Origin: a bacterium
GTDB taxonomy: Bacteria > JAMOTN01
DNA length: 39,514 nucleotides
Assembly: GCA_027062325.1 (NCBI GenBank)
Contig: JAMOTN010000035.1
Location: 1 to 39,514, forward strand
Direction of reading: 5' to 3'
Shown: one piece after another, positions 23,226 to 31,600 of the stretch
How positions within the stretch are numbered: position 1 is the stretch's first letter
How the letters are laid out: every line of letters begins with the position of its first letter
Position numbers and translations under genes: made by a program
The notes under the pieces: model-generated
Seen by the model: only the letters and a program-made list of their open reading frames with translations
The model's database searches: none
What the model was told of the DNA's origin: nothing

Positions 23226-24773
23226 CTATATGGTTAAAACTTTTTTTACAAGTTCATATATCATCGCTCTTACCATTGCAAGGAGTATTACAATAAATGC
23301 GGTGAGTAACTTTTGAGCTGTTGAGATTTTCATTACCAATCCTGTGATTGTTACTAATAGCATAAATAGGGCGGCAACTCCTAAGTAAGTTGCAAATTTA
23401 CTGCCGTGCTTTTTTAAGTAGGCGTATAGAACGATAAGGGTAAGTGCAGCTATTAGCTGGTTGCAAGCTCCGAATACTGGCCATATTGCTTTTAAAGCTC
23501 CTAATTGTAGGAATGTTAAAGCAGCTACTGTAAGTATTAACGTACTTATTGTGGGTGAAGCACCTGTCAATTCTGTGAAGATCATCCTACCAATTCTTAC
23601 AGATGTGTCTAATGTTGTTAATATGAAAGCATTTATCATAAATGTTGCAGCCACAAAGGAGAGTTTTGCCGGAATTCCAAGAGCTTGTGTTAGAATTGAA
23701 AATCCATTTGAAAAGTTGAAAAGAGGGTTGTTAGTCAGTTTAGAACCTACTACTGATACAGCACTGAGAGCAATTAGGGCTAATAGGCCTTCTGTAAGCA
23801 TTCCTCCGTAAGCTACTGGGCGTGCGTGACTTTCTTTTGAAAGTTGTTTTGATGTGGTTCCACTTGATACAAGAGAGTGAAAACCGGAAATTGCTCCACA
23901 TGCTACTACGATGAATAGAAAGGGAAAAATGGGCATTTTGGGAGAGTGAGTGAAAGAAGGAAGTGAAATTTTTATGTTGTGAGAGAATAAAATTCCCAAA
24001 GTACCTAGAATTAAACCAGCAAATAATAAGTATGAGCTGAGATAATCACGGGGTTGCAGGAGCAGTTCAACTGGTAGCAGAGAAGCAATAACTGCATAGA
24101 TTAAAAGTAATAGTTCCCAAACGAGGATTGCATTGAATTTTAGAGGAAGTTTTATAGGAAACTTGAAGCCAAGCCATATAAATATAGCAGCGATTGCTAA
24201 AGCAATAACTGTTGAAATTAAGAGCCCCATCTTCCGCCTCATAAATCCGAACATTATGGCTGCAATTATGAATCCAAATGTTGGAATAACCAGTTCTGGA
24301 GACTGGACTAGAGTTTTTGCTGCAAGCATGGTAAAAGCAGCTACTACGAGAATTAGAGCAAAGAATACAAACCAGCCAAAGAATTTTTTAGCATTTGATG
24401 AAATTGTAGAACTTGCGACATCGGATATTGATTTACCTGAGTTTCTAACCGATACCATCAGAGATAACCAGTCGTGTACGCCCCCTAAAAGAACAGAGCC
24501 TGCAACTATCCACAGCCATACGGGGGAGTATCCAAAAAGAGCAGCTGCTAAAACGGGACCTACTATTGGGCCGGCACCTGCTATTGATGAAAAATGGTGA
24601 CCGAATAAAACAAGTGGATTGGCGGGGGACCAATCGACGCCTTTGTTAGTGTGAGCAGGAGTCTGTCTTTTATCAAGGTCGGGGAATAGGGATTTTTCTA
24701 ATTTTTTTGAAAATACGCTGTAGCCGAGTATTAGTATTGCAACTCCTACAAGAAATGGGATGGTTACTGACAT
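23226..24773 (-). CDS. cstA: CstA-family transporter (carbon starvation / pyruvate or peptide uptake)
   Basis: CstA-family proteins are polytopic importers linked to pyruvate or peptide uptake. The diagnostic segments are present: FGHHFSSIAGAGPIVGPVLAA near residue 60, GGVHDWLSLMVSVRNSGKSI, FHSLVSSGTTSKQL near 300, and LTTLDTSVRIGRMIFTEL near 390. At 515 residues it is the shorter form seen in many anaerobes, compared with about 700 in E. coli. ATG 24773 has GAGGAG at suitable spacing; the track's GTG 24782 falls just behind that site. A candidate promoter with overlapping direct repeats lies upstream. It converges with the phosphatase gene, whose stop is 3 bases away. Confidence 0.93.
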   Translation of the reverse strand: MSVTIPFLVGVAILILGYSVFSKKLEKSLFPDLDKRQTPAHTNKGVDWSPANPLVLFGHHFSSIAGAGPIVGPVLAAALFGYSPVWLWIVAGSVLLGGVHDWLSLMVSVRNSGKSISDVASSTISSNAKKFFGWFVFFALILVVAAFTMLAAKTLVQSPELVIPTFGFIIAAIMFGFMRRKMGLLISTVIALAIAAIFIWLGFKFPIKLPLKFNAILVWELLLLIYAVIASLLPVELLLQPRDYLSSYLLFAGLILGTLGILFSHNIKISLPSFTHSPKMPIFPFLFIVVACGAISGFHSLVSSGTTSKQLSKESHARPVAYGGMLTEGLLALIALSAVSVVGSKLTNNPLFNFSNGFSILTQALGIPAKLSFVAATFMINAFILTTLDTSVRIGRMIFTELTGASPTISTLILTVAALTFLQLGALKAIWPVFGACNQLIAALTLIVLYAYLKKHGSKFATYLGVAALFMLLVTITGLVMKISTAQKLLTAFIVILLAMVRAMIYELVKKVLTI

Positions 24774-24811
24774 TTTGATCACTCCTCATTTAGATTTAAA
24801 GTTTTGTTAAA

Positions 24812-24841
24812 ATTATAAAAATCGCATTGTGAAGTGTGCAA
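24812..24841 (-). promoter_or_regulatory. Candidate sigma70-type promoter for cstA
   Basis: On the minus strand TTGCAC (24836-24841) and a perfect TATAAT (24812-24817) are 18 bases apart, about 40 bases ahead of the cstA start codon. The -35 box overlaps one copy of a 9-base direct repeat, which suggests a regulated promoter. Confidence 0.5.
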
Positions 24842-24856
24842 CCTAAGGTGTGCGAC
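24834..24856. repeat. Pair of 9-base direct repeats, possible operator
   Basis: GTGTGCAAC (24834-24842) and GTGTGCGAC (24848-24856) differ at one base and have a 14-base period. They lie between the divergent cstA and the small membrane-protein gene, and the first copy covers the candidate cstA -35 box. A regulator binding here could repress cstA. No regulator gene is adjacent. Confidence 0.35.
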
Positions 24857-24889
24857 AATATTTTATGATGGTTGTTAGGAGGGTGGGTT

Positions 24890-25369
24890 ATGAGAGTACG
24901 CGGAGTTGATGTACCTGATAATTTTGAAGAGATAAGTGAGGTGTTTTATGAAAAAAGAAGTGATTTCTTTGAGTATCACGAATCTGTTGGAAATTATGCT
25001 TATTTAGCGCATCCCGGTTTTGAAGATGATCCTGAGGAGAGAAAGAAAATTTATAAACGAAACATTATTATATCGTGGATCATGGTTTTTATACTGATTG
25101 GAGGAGTATTTGTGAGTGGTATCATGTTTTTCTTTTTCGAAAAAATGGGAATCTTGAAGAATTTTAAAGATTGGAAAGACTTACTCATTGCAGGGATTCC
25201 ATTTTTAATGATATTTGGCGGTTTAATGGTGGTATGGCTATTTTGGAAGAGAATTCAGAAATTCAAAAAGGGAGTAGAAATTTTGAACAGAAAGGGTATT
25301 GATCCGGATCTTGATCCAATACGTTTAGAAGCTATGATGAGAGTTTACAAATGGGCTAGAAGGGTATAG
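24890..25369 (+). CDS. Small membrane protein with two transmembrane helices
   Basis: The 159-residue protein starts at ATG 24890 behind AGGAGGGTG; the track start at 24872 precedes this site. An acidic N-terminal domain of about 55 residues (including AHPGFEDDPEERKK) is followed by two hydrophobic helices (about 60-82 and 100-122) separated by a short charged loop, and a basic C-terminal tail. By charge, both termini should face the cytoplasm. I recognise no family. It is a single-gene unit, divergent from cstA and convergent with the PduS-like gene. Confidence 0.78.
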   Translation: MRVRGVDVPDNFEEISEVFYEKRSDFFEYHESVGNYAYLAHPGFEDDPEERKKIYKRNIIISWIMVFILIGGVFVSGIMFFFFEKMGILKNFKDWKDLLIAGIPFLMIFGGLMVVWLFWKRIQKFKKGVEILNRKGIDPDLDPIRLEAMMRVYKWARRV

Positions 25370-25395
25370 AGCAAATAAGAAAATAATCAATAACT

Positions 25396-26676
25396 TTATG
25401 AAACTTTTATCTCCACAAATTCTTCGCCAACATTTTCAATAATTCCTTTGACGGGAGAGTGATAATTAACCCCGAGGTTATTGGGAGTATCAATTTTGGC
25501 AATCGGATCGTATTTTTCAACACTTTGGCCCTTCTGGACCAATACATTTGGTATTTTTCCAATGTGAGAATTTAAATATATGCGAAGCTTTATGCCGGAT
25601 GGAATGGAAATCTCTGTGTACTCAGGTACATTTGGAAGTTCAAAGTCGGCAAGGAGTCGAGATGCGGCGAATGATGATGCAACTCCTGTCCAATCTCTTT
25701 CGACTGCTTCAAGCTTATCTGGACGTCCAACTTTTCTCAACTCCTTTTTGAGTTCAAAATTTACGCGACTCGGTGATAGTCCAAGTGGACACACCAGAGT
25801 ACAAACGTTGCAATGACAGCAGTAAGAGGCTATCTTCAGCTCTTCTAGGGGAGCGTTGAAGGAGTACTTGCGCATTATGGAAGCAGGATCTATGGGATGT
25901 CCAAGCTGCCATCTTGGACATGCCAGGGTGCAATTGTTACAAGTTGCGCACGCAACGCGTGCTAGTTGCAGTATACTTTCTATACTTTGTGTCTTCATTT
26001 TGTAAATGAAAGAATCTTTTGGTGCGAAAATTAGAGCCGATGTGGTCTTTTTGGTAAATCCACTGGACTTCTCTCCCATTGCAGGACCACCATCTATGAC
26101 TAAGTCCGTGGGGAGATTGAGTTGAGAAGCAATTAATTCTATAGGTGTTCCAATAGGCAACTTTGAAATAAGAAGTTTCTTGGGAGCAATTATTGTGACG
26201 TATCTTTCGACAAAAGGCTTGTTATTACAGCAAGCTTGGTAAGCTAAATATGCTGTTGTCAAGTTTGTAACTACCACTCCAACGTCAATGGGCAATCCAC
26301 CTGCTGGTATTCGTTTGCCGGTTGCAAGAAAGGTTAAACACTGCTCATCTCCCACTGGATAACGATCAGGAAGTGTTGCAACCTTGGTGTTTAGATTTTT
26401 AACAAGGTGAATGTATTTGGATTTAATTGCAATTGTTACGGAGCGAAAGAGTTTTTTTAGCCAAGACATCACAGCTTTTAGTTCTTCGGAGTGTTTTTTT
26501 AAAAGCCATTTGTCAGATTGAAGAAACGGCTCGCATTCTGCTGCGTTTATAAGTAGATCCAGGTCAAAATTCCATTTGGCATAGGTTGGGAAACCTGCTC
26601 CTCCTGCTCCAACGATTCCATAATCTTTGAGACACGAAATAACAGCCCTTCTATCTATTCTACATCTTGAAGGCAT
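25396..26676 (-). CDS. PduS/RnfC-like iron-sulfur flavoprotein
   Basis: PduS is the FMN and iron-sulfur cobalamin reductase of propanediol-utilising microcompartments; RnfC is its relative in the Rnf complex. The 426-residue protein shows IVGAGGAGFPTYAKW (residues 21-35), INAAECEPFLQSDKWLL (nucleotide-binding region), GLPIDVGVVVTNLTTAY (FMN/SLBB region), then two 4Fe-4S motifs, CATCNNCTLACP (243-254) and CCHCNVCTLVCP (286-297). The last 60 residues resemble a barrel-sandwich domain (QKGQSVEKYDPIA, HSPVKGIIENV). ATG 26676 follows GAGGGG at 6 bases. It lies 46 bases after a PduT-like shell protein gene, and no other rnf genes are nearby, which favours a PduS-type role. The physiological electron acceptor is unknown. 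Confidence 0.88.
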   Translation of the reverse strand: MPSRCRIDRRAVISCLKDYGIVGAGGAGFPTYAKWNFDLDLLINAAECEPFLQSDKWLLKKHSEELKAVMSWLKKLFRSVTIAIKSKYIHLVKNLNTKVATLPDRYPVGDEQCLTFLATGKRIPAGGLPIDVGVVVTNLTTAYLAYQACCNNKPFVERYVTIIAPKKLLISKLPIGTPIELIASQLNLPTDLVIDGGPAMGEKSSGFTKKTTSALIFAPKDSFIYKMKTQSIESILQLARVACATCNNCTLACPRWQLGHPIDPASIMRKYSFNAPLEELKIASYCCHCNVCTLVCPLGLSPSRVNFELKKELRKVGRPDKLEAVERDWTGVASSFAASRLLADFELPNVPEYTEISIPSGIKLRIYLNSHIGKIPNVLVQKGQSVEKYDPIAKIDTPNNLGVNYHSPVKGIIENVGEEFVEIKVS

Positions 26677-26722
26677 CACTATCCCCTCTTTTGTTTGAGT
26701 ATGTGGCTTTAATTGGATAAGA

Positions 26723-27265
26723 TCACCAGTTTCTGGAAAGAAGTGGTTTTGCTGGGCGGGGAATTACCACAGTTTTTAGTATATCTTGAGTAGTTGATTT
26801 AGCAGCTTCTACAGCGGCTTTGCAGTCTGCTACATCTCCTGTAACGACAAAGAAAGAGCGACCACCCAGCCCACGGGCGATGCGCAGGTCAAGAATTGTG
26901 ATGTTTGCAGCTTTAGCGGCGCTATCTGCTGCAAGGAATGCAGAGACTATGTTCATTGTTTCAACTACTCCTATTGCTTTTATTTCTGAGTTGTTTCCAT
27001 ATAGTGCAGTTTCAACTTGTGGGTGAATTCTTGGAATTATTGTGGTAGCTATTGTGTAATTTTTGGCAGTTTCTTCGGCACTTTCTATTGCAGCTTTCAC
27101 CTCTGCGACATCCCCGAAGACTACAAAAACAAATTTCCCAGCACATATGGGCTGACTGAATAGAATTTTAACGTTTGCTGCTTTGTAAGCTGAGTCAAGG
27201 GCTTCTATACCGGCTGCGATTGAGATGGTCTCCACTATGCCAATTGCTTTGGGAGATTCGGCCAT
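26723..27265 (-). CDS. PduT-like tandem bacterial-microcompartment shell protein
   Basis: The 180-residue protein holds two BMC domains. The first (about 7-85) begins AIGIVETISIAAGIEALDSA and the second (about 95-170) AIGVVETMNIVSAFLAADSA. This is the trimeric BMC-T layout, and the linker (IIPRIHPQVE) and C-terminal VIPRPAK match PduT. In Salmonella PduT, Cys38 of the SKTICPGKF segment holds a 4Fe-4S cluster at the shell pore; the equivalent segment here is SQPICAGKF, with Cys41. The start ATG 27265 abuts the TAA of the upstream radical SAM gene, with GAGGTGGAG as ribosome-binding site. A PduS-like gene follows, the same partnership as in Pdu systems. No other shell protein or core enzyme is visible. 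Confidence 0.93.
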   Translation of the reverse strand: MAESPKAIGIVETISIAAGIEALDSAYKAANVKILFSQPICAGKFVFVVFGDVAEVKAAIESAEETAKNYTIATTIIPRIHPQVETALYGNNSEIKAIGVVETMNIVSAFLAADSAAKAANITILDLRIARGLGGRSFFVVTGDVADCKAAVEAAKSTTQDILKTVVIPRPAKPLLSRNW

Positions 27266-28108
27266 TTACTCCACCTCTGTAGTATTTGAGTTTAGCTCAT
27301 TATAACATACAAAACTGCAGCAGTATGGGAATTCGCAAGTTGAGGCAATTTTAGTTGTAGGTTTGACTATGGCGCGTATTGGGAGTTCAACAACCTTTTC
27401 ATCAAATTTCCTTCGCCATTTAGCATAAGGTCGCATGCAGCCTATTATTACCGAAGTTTTTCCAAGTACCGATCTTGTTATTTCGAGTGCTTTTTCTACG
27501 GAAAGCGTTGGAATAAATCGCCCTGTATTGAAGTTGACAATAACAAATGGCAATTTGAGAGTGTTTAGTATGTTAAGTGCAGTTTCTAATTCGATGTCAG
27601 GATTAAAAAGTCCAAATGTGAAATGAAATGCGCAAAATGCCTTTAATTTTAATGATTTTGCCTTCTCCTCTACTAGTTTTTTTGATTTTTTGGCGAGGTA
27701 TATGATTGAATCCAGAGTTGGTTTGAAGTGGCCATTTGTGAGGAGAGACCATTCTTCTGAGAGTGGGAGGTCTATAGAGAAGCTCAAATTTGGTCTGAAT
27801 GTGGTTTGGGAAAGGGATGAGAAAAATTTTTCTATGTTTTGAAGCATGCGTTCTGTTAAAAAGCCGGGATGAACGTTTAGAAATTTGATCAGAGAGAGTT
27901 TTTCTGTTGGAAGTGATGAGATGGCTTTCCAGAATAATGTAAAGTCTACTGTTAGATCTTTATTTACGCCTCCTGTGACTAAAAGGCTTGATTCTGGTAT
28001 GAGATTTGATTGGCTGCCAAGATAGACACGTTTACAATGGCTACAATTTAAAAAACATGACGACGAGGTGTAGAAGTTTGTGTGTTTGTCAAGGCTTACA
28101 GTGATGAT
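27266..28108 (-). CDS. Biotin-synthase-like radical SAM protein with apparent ATC start
   Basis: The track starts this frame at an internal ATG (27847), but the frame is open for 87 further codons upstream and these contain a radical SAM motif, CX3CX2C (CFLNCSHC, residues 18-25 counting from 28108). The upstream in-frame stop is TGA 28115-28117, and no ATG, GTG or TTG lies between it and the motif. AAAGGAG (28118-28124) sits 9 bases before two consecutive ATC codons, so I place the start there. Other features are LLVTGGVNKD (SAM-binding Gly-Gly), VIIGCMRPYAKWRRKFDE, and a C-terminal cysteine cluster CEFPYCCSFVC. The GCMRP segment recalls COG1856 biotin-synthase homologues, a group I associate with the archaeal LipS lipoyl synthases; that link is tentative. 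Its TAA abuts the shell-protein ATG. Confidence 0.75.
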   Translation of the reverse strand: MITVSLDKHTNFYTSSSCFLNCSHCKRVYLGSQSNLIPESSLLVTGGVNKDLTVDFTLFWKAISSLPTEKLSLIKFLNVHPGFLTERMLQNIEKFFSSLSQTTFRPNLSFSIDLPLSEEWSLLTNGHFKPTLDSIIYLAKKSKKLVEEKAKSLKLKAFCAFHFTFGLFNPDIELETALNILNTLKLPFVIVNFNTGRFIPTLSVEKALEITRSVLGKTSVIIGCMRPYAKWRRKFDEKVVELPIRAIVKPTTKIASTCEFPYCCSFVCYNELNSNTTEVE

Positions 28109-28117
28109 TTTAAATCA

Positions 28118-28124
28118 CTCCTTT
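28118..28124 (-). promoter_or_regulatory. Shine-Dalgarno site deciding the non-canonical radical SAM start
   Basis: AAAGGAG on the minus strand lies between cutA and the radical SAM frame. Its GGAG ends 9 bases before the first ATC (28106-28108). The only nearby canonical starts are out of frame: GTG right at the site meets TAA after one further codon, and a TTG downstream terminates before the cysteine motif could be read. Confidence 0.6.
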
Positions 28125-28147
28125 GCTAAAAATTGGTGCTTAAAGGT

Positions 28148-28450
28148 TTAAATTCCTAACTGTTCTTCTAACCACGATTTATATGTACCATGAAAACTGA
28201 CATTTATTGAGATGATAGCAGGTGTGGAATATGGGTGGTTAGCTTTTATGTACTCTATTATCTCCTCCGCCTTGGAGGTGTGTGTTTTTATAATACAGGC
28301 CCATTCTTTATCTTCGTTTATTTCACCCTGCCATTCGTATACGGAGTTTATTGGCCAGTAATTTACACATGCTGCCAGTCGATTTTCTACTAAGTGTTTG
28401 GCGGTTTGTTTTACACTTTCTTCATTGGGGAAGGTTGAGTAGATGAACAT
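28148..28450 (-). CDS. cutA: CutA1-family protein
   Basis: CutA1 is a small trimeric protein of ferredoxin-like fold, historically linked to divalent-cation tolerance, with its real role unsettled. The 100-residue sequence matches the family: STFPNEESVKQTAKHLVENRLAACVNYWP near the start, YEWQGEINEDKEWACIIKT, and HPYSTPAIISINV. Start ATG 28450 is preceded by GGGGGA. It is the first gene of the minus-strand group containing the radical SAM, shell and PduS-like genes, 39 bases ahead of the radical SAM frame; whether it shares their function is unknown. Confidence 0.95.
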   Translation of the reverse strand: MFIYSTFPNEESVKQTAKHLVENRLAACVNYWPINSVYEWQGEINEDKEWACIIKTHTSKAEEIIEYIKANHPYSTPAIISINVSFHGTYKSWLEEQLGI

Positions 28451-28629
28451 TGTGTATCCCCCCTAAATTATTATGTTTGGATCTTTTGTATAATTTTAAC
28501 ACTAATATTTTTTTAAAAGTGTTTTAATTGTGAATAGATGGTTAGCTATTGTTGACGGTGTTTCTCTTGATCGTTTATGCTATTTGAAGTGAAAGCCTCT
28601 GTGTAATAAGTGCGGTCTAGTTGGGGAGG
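28451..28629. other. Divergent intergenic region between cutA and the giant surface-protein gene
   Basis: This AT-rich stretch must hold promoters in both directions. A TATAAT at 28489-28494 reads on the plus strand but has no good -35 partner. AACACT...AGTGTT (about 28498-28527) is an imperfect inverted repeat around a T/A-rich loop, too weak to call a terminator. No gene is visible. Confidence 0.4.
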
Positions 28630-31600
28630 ATGAGGGAGTTAGTGCTGAAAGCAGGCCTGCTTGTGAGAGTTGGGATTTTGTTTTTGCTTATTTTTAGTTT
28701 GGGAGTTTATGGTGCTGTTTCGCCGGATGCTACGTCATTTTGGATAACTGCTCAATCTTTGCCCGGGGGACAAATAAAGATTCAGTGGATGTCTCTTACT
28801 ACGGATAGTGAGCCTTTGGGGTACAGACTTTTTTCAGGAGATGGAACAACTTTTCATCAGATTGCAAATATTACAGATGGCTCCACCGTTTATGTTGATA
28901 CTCCAATAGTTAATAATGATGGAGATGTTGTTTATTACTATATTGTTCCTTACGATGCTGAAAACACTGGTGGATATGCTGAGTATGGTTATCCTTATCA
29001 CTACGCAACGGCAGCTTGTGAACTTCACGGTCCTAGGATTGTTGCGACTGTTGAAATCCCCATGCAAGCTGAGCATTGGAGGCCAATAATTACTACAGTT
29101 GAGATAGAGGTTGTTGACGATTGGAATGATACGAATTATCGATACGATGATTATCCAATTTCACTGGAGTACTCTTTTAATGGAAGTTTTAACACTACTT
29201 TTATGGTTGATACAGGAAATACTGGTAGCGCTGCTGGTGGAAAGATCGTTAGGGCTTACCTTGATATGAGAACACTTGGAAATGGTGATTCTGTGGCTAT
29301 TTGGTTCAACGGTGTTGATTACGTTGGGAATGAGATAGAGAGTCAACTGAATCCACCTCCAACATATCTTGTGGATGACAAATGTTACTTTATCATAGAT
29401 ACCGATTTTGCGGCGATTACTTCCGCTAAGTACTACGATGAAAACAACAATGGAATGGTTGATGCGGGAGATAGAGTTGTAATTTTGATGGATGAAGCAG
29501 TCACTCCTACGATTGCTAATCCGGCACCAGCTGATTGTTTTGAATTACTTCCTTCGGGAACAGCCACTTTTGGAACGGGCGCTTCTATGACTATTACGAC
29601 TGGGGATTCCTCCACTACTTTTGAAATAACTTTGGGAGCGGGAGCTGTTTTGAATGTCTCTGGAGTTTACGTTCCCGGATCAACTAATGGGCCGACGGGA
29701 ATAAATGTAAGGCCAGGAGCACCGCTTCAGGATTCTACAAAACCTGATCCCAATCCAGCTGCTCCTATGGCGACGGCGAAGGATATATCGACGGATGCAG
29801 AAGAGGGACCTTATGTGACCAAAGCTTATTTTGTGGATCTAGATTCGAATGGAGTTGATGCGGGAGATCAACTGTTTGTAGTTTTTAATCAGAACATTCA
29901 GGTGAATGGCTCGCTTGGTCCTACGGCTTTTGACTTACCAGTTTATGGAGATACCTTTCAAATAGACAGCTATTATGTTAATGGGCAAACATTGGAGATA
30001 ACGGTTGCCGAACCTGCGAATTTAAAGGTTGCGGGGACTTACAACATTGGAATGAATATTGAAGGAAGTCCTTCTGGAATAAGGGTTAGTCCATCGATGC
30101 CGGCAGGCTTGATTACCAATCTTTTGGGATATGATGCTCAAGCAAGTAATCCAGTTGATATTGATTCAACAGATAGTGTTGCAGCGTATCCGATATTTGC
30201 AAGATTTTTAGATGCGGCAGGTGATGGGCCTTCTAAAGGAGATACGGTTGAGATAGGTTTTAGTGAGGCTGTCTATCCGCAAGCTGGAGCTAATGTAGGA
30301 GATTTTCTGCTTCAGGGTTATGGAGGATACACTTTTGGAGCAGGAGCTTACGTTACGCAGCATCAAACTCAGACTCTGGAGATAGTTTTGGGAGATGAGC
30401 CGTTTCTCGCTTTTGCAAATTTGAATGTGGAGGATGGTGGAATCAATGCTGTGAATGCTCTTGCTGTGAATTTAACTACTACGGGTGGAGCAAATTATGA
30501 AGATCTTGCTGGAAATCAATCTCAGCCTGCAGCTGCTGATGTAAGTGTGGTTAGTGGAGATACTACGGCTCCTCAACTTATTTCGGCAGTATTCAGAGAT
30601 TTGGATGGGAATGGGCCCGATGCAGGTGATGTGGTAATTCTTACTTTTTCAGAGAGGATTGCCTTGACTACCACTGTTACAGCGCCCACAGCTGCAGATT
30701 TTAATGTAATTAATGGAAATCTTGGAGCAAATCCCACATTTGCACTTGGACAAACTACCATTGAAATAACTTTGGATGCGGGTACTGTAATAAATCTATT
30801 TGGGGCTAATACTACGGAGATTGGCTTGGTAACCCCAAATAGTATAAGAGATACAAGCGGTAATGAGGCTGTGGGTACAGTTTACATCGCAAGCGATGAT
30901 TTTACGGGACCAATTTTGCAAAGCGCAAGGTTTTTCGACAATGTTAATACTCCGGGGGTTGGAGCAGGTGACACAATTGAGCTAGTTTTTGATGAGCCTG
31001 TTACGTTTACAGACGGTATCGATCCTGCAACGGTGTTTTACTTGACGTCGGGATCTTCTTTTGGAACAGGAGCTCAAATGCATGCTTCAACTGCTGTGAA
31101 TGTTGTTGAGATTGTGCTGGGAGATGGTGCCTCCATTCAAGTTATGGGAATTGCAGGAACTGATCCCGGAGCGAGTGGGATAAATGTTTTACCTTCACAA
31201 ACAGCTCTTACTGATGTGGCTGGAAATAGAGCTCAAACTTTGGCAGATTGGATTGATGTAACAGCAGGAAGCCCGCATGGAGCTACTTTGGAGGCTGCCT
31301 ATTTTGAGGATCTAGATGGAAATGGTCCTGACGAGGGAGACAAACTTTACTTTGTGTTCAGTGAGAATGTCGAGGCATACACAGATTTGGCTCAAGTTGA
31401 TTCTGCGGATTTTCTGGTGCATCAGGGAAGTTTGGGAACCTCTCCTCAATTTTCTTTGAATGGAAATACGGTTGAGGTGACATTGGGGGTTGGAGCTTAT
31501 CTTAACAACATATTAGCAGATGGTATGATAAATCCTACTGCAGCTTCTGTTGAGATGGCAAATCCTAATGATATTTACAACTTTTTGGGAGAAATGGCGG

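Noticed and set aside
25396-26676. PduS-like gene as rnfC of an Rnf complex
   Set aside because: No rnfA, B, D, E or G gene is adjacent, and the immediate neighbour is a PduT-like shell gene, so the PduS interpretation fits better.
27266-27847. The 193-aa ORF-track call as the full protein
   Set aside because: It starts at an internal ATG without a Shine-Dalgarno site and omits 87 in-frame codons that contain the radical SAM motif.
28489-28494. Perfect TATAAT upstream of the giant gene
   Set aside because: No acceptable -35 box or extended -10 TG lies at the right distance in this AT-rich spacer, so I did not list it as a promoter.
28498-28527. AACACT...AGTGTT inverted repeat as a terminator
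   Set aside because: The stem is only about six pairs with a long A/T loop, and it lies between divergent genes, where a terminator is not expected.
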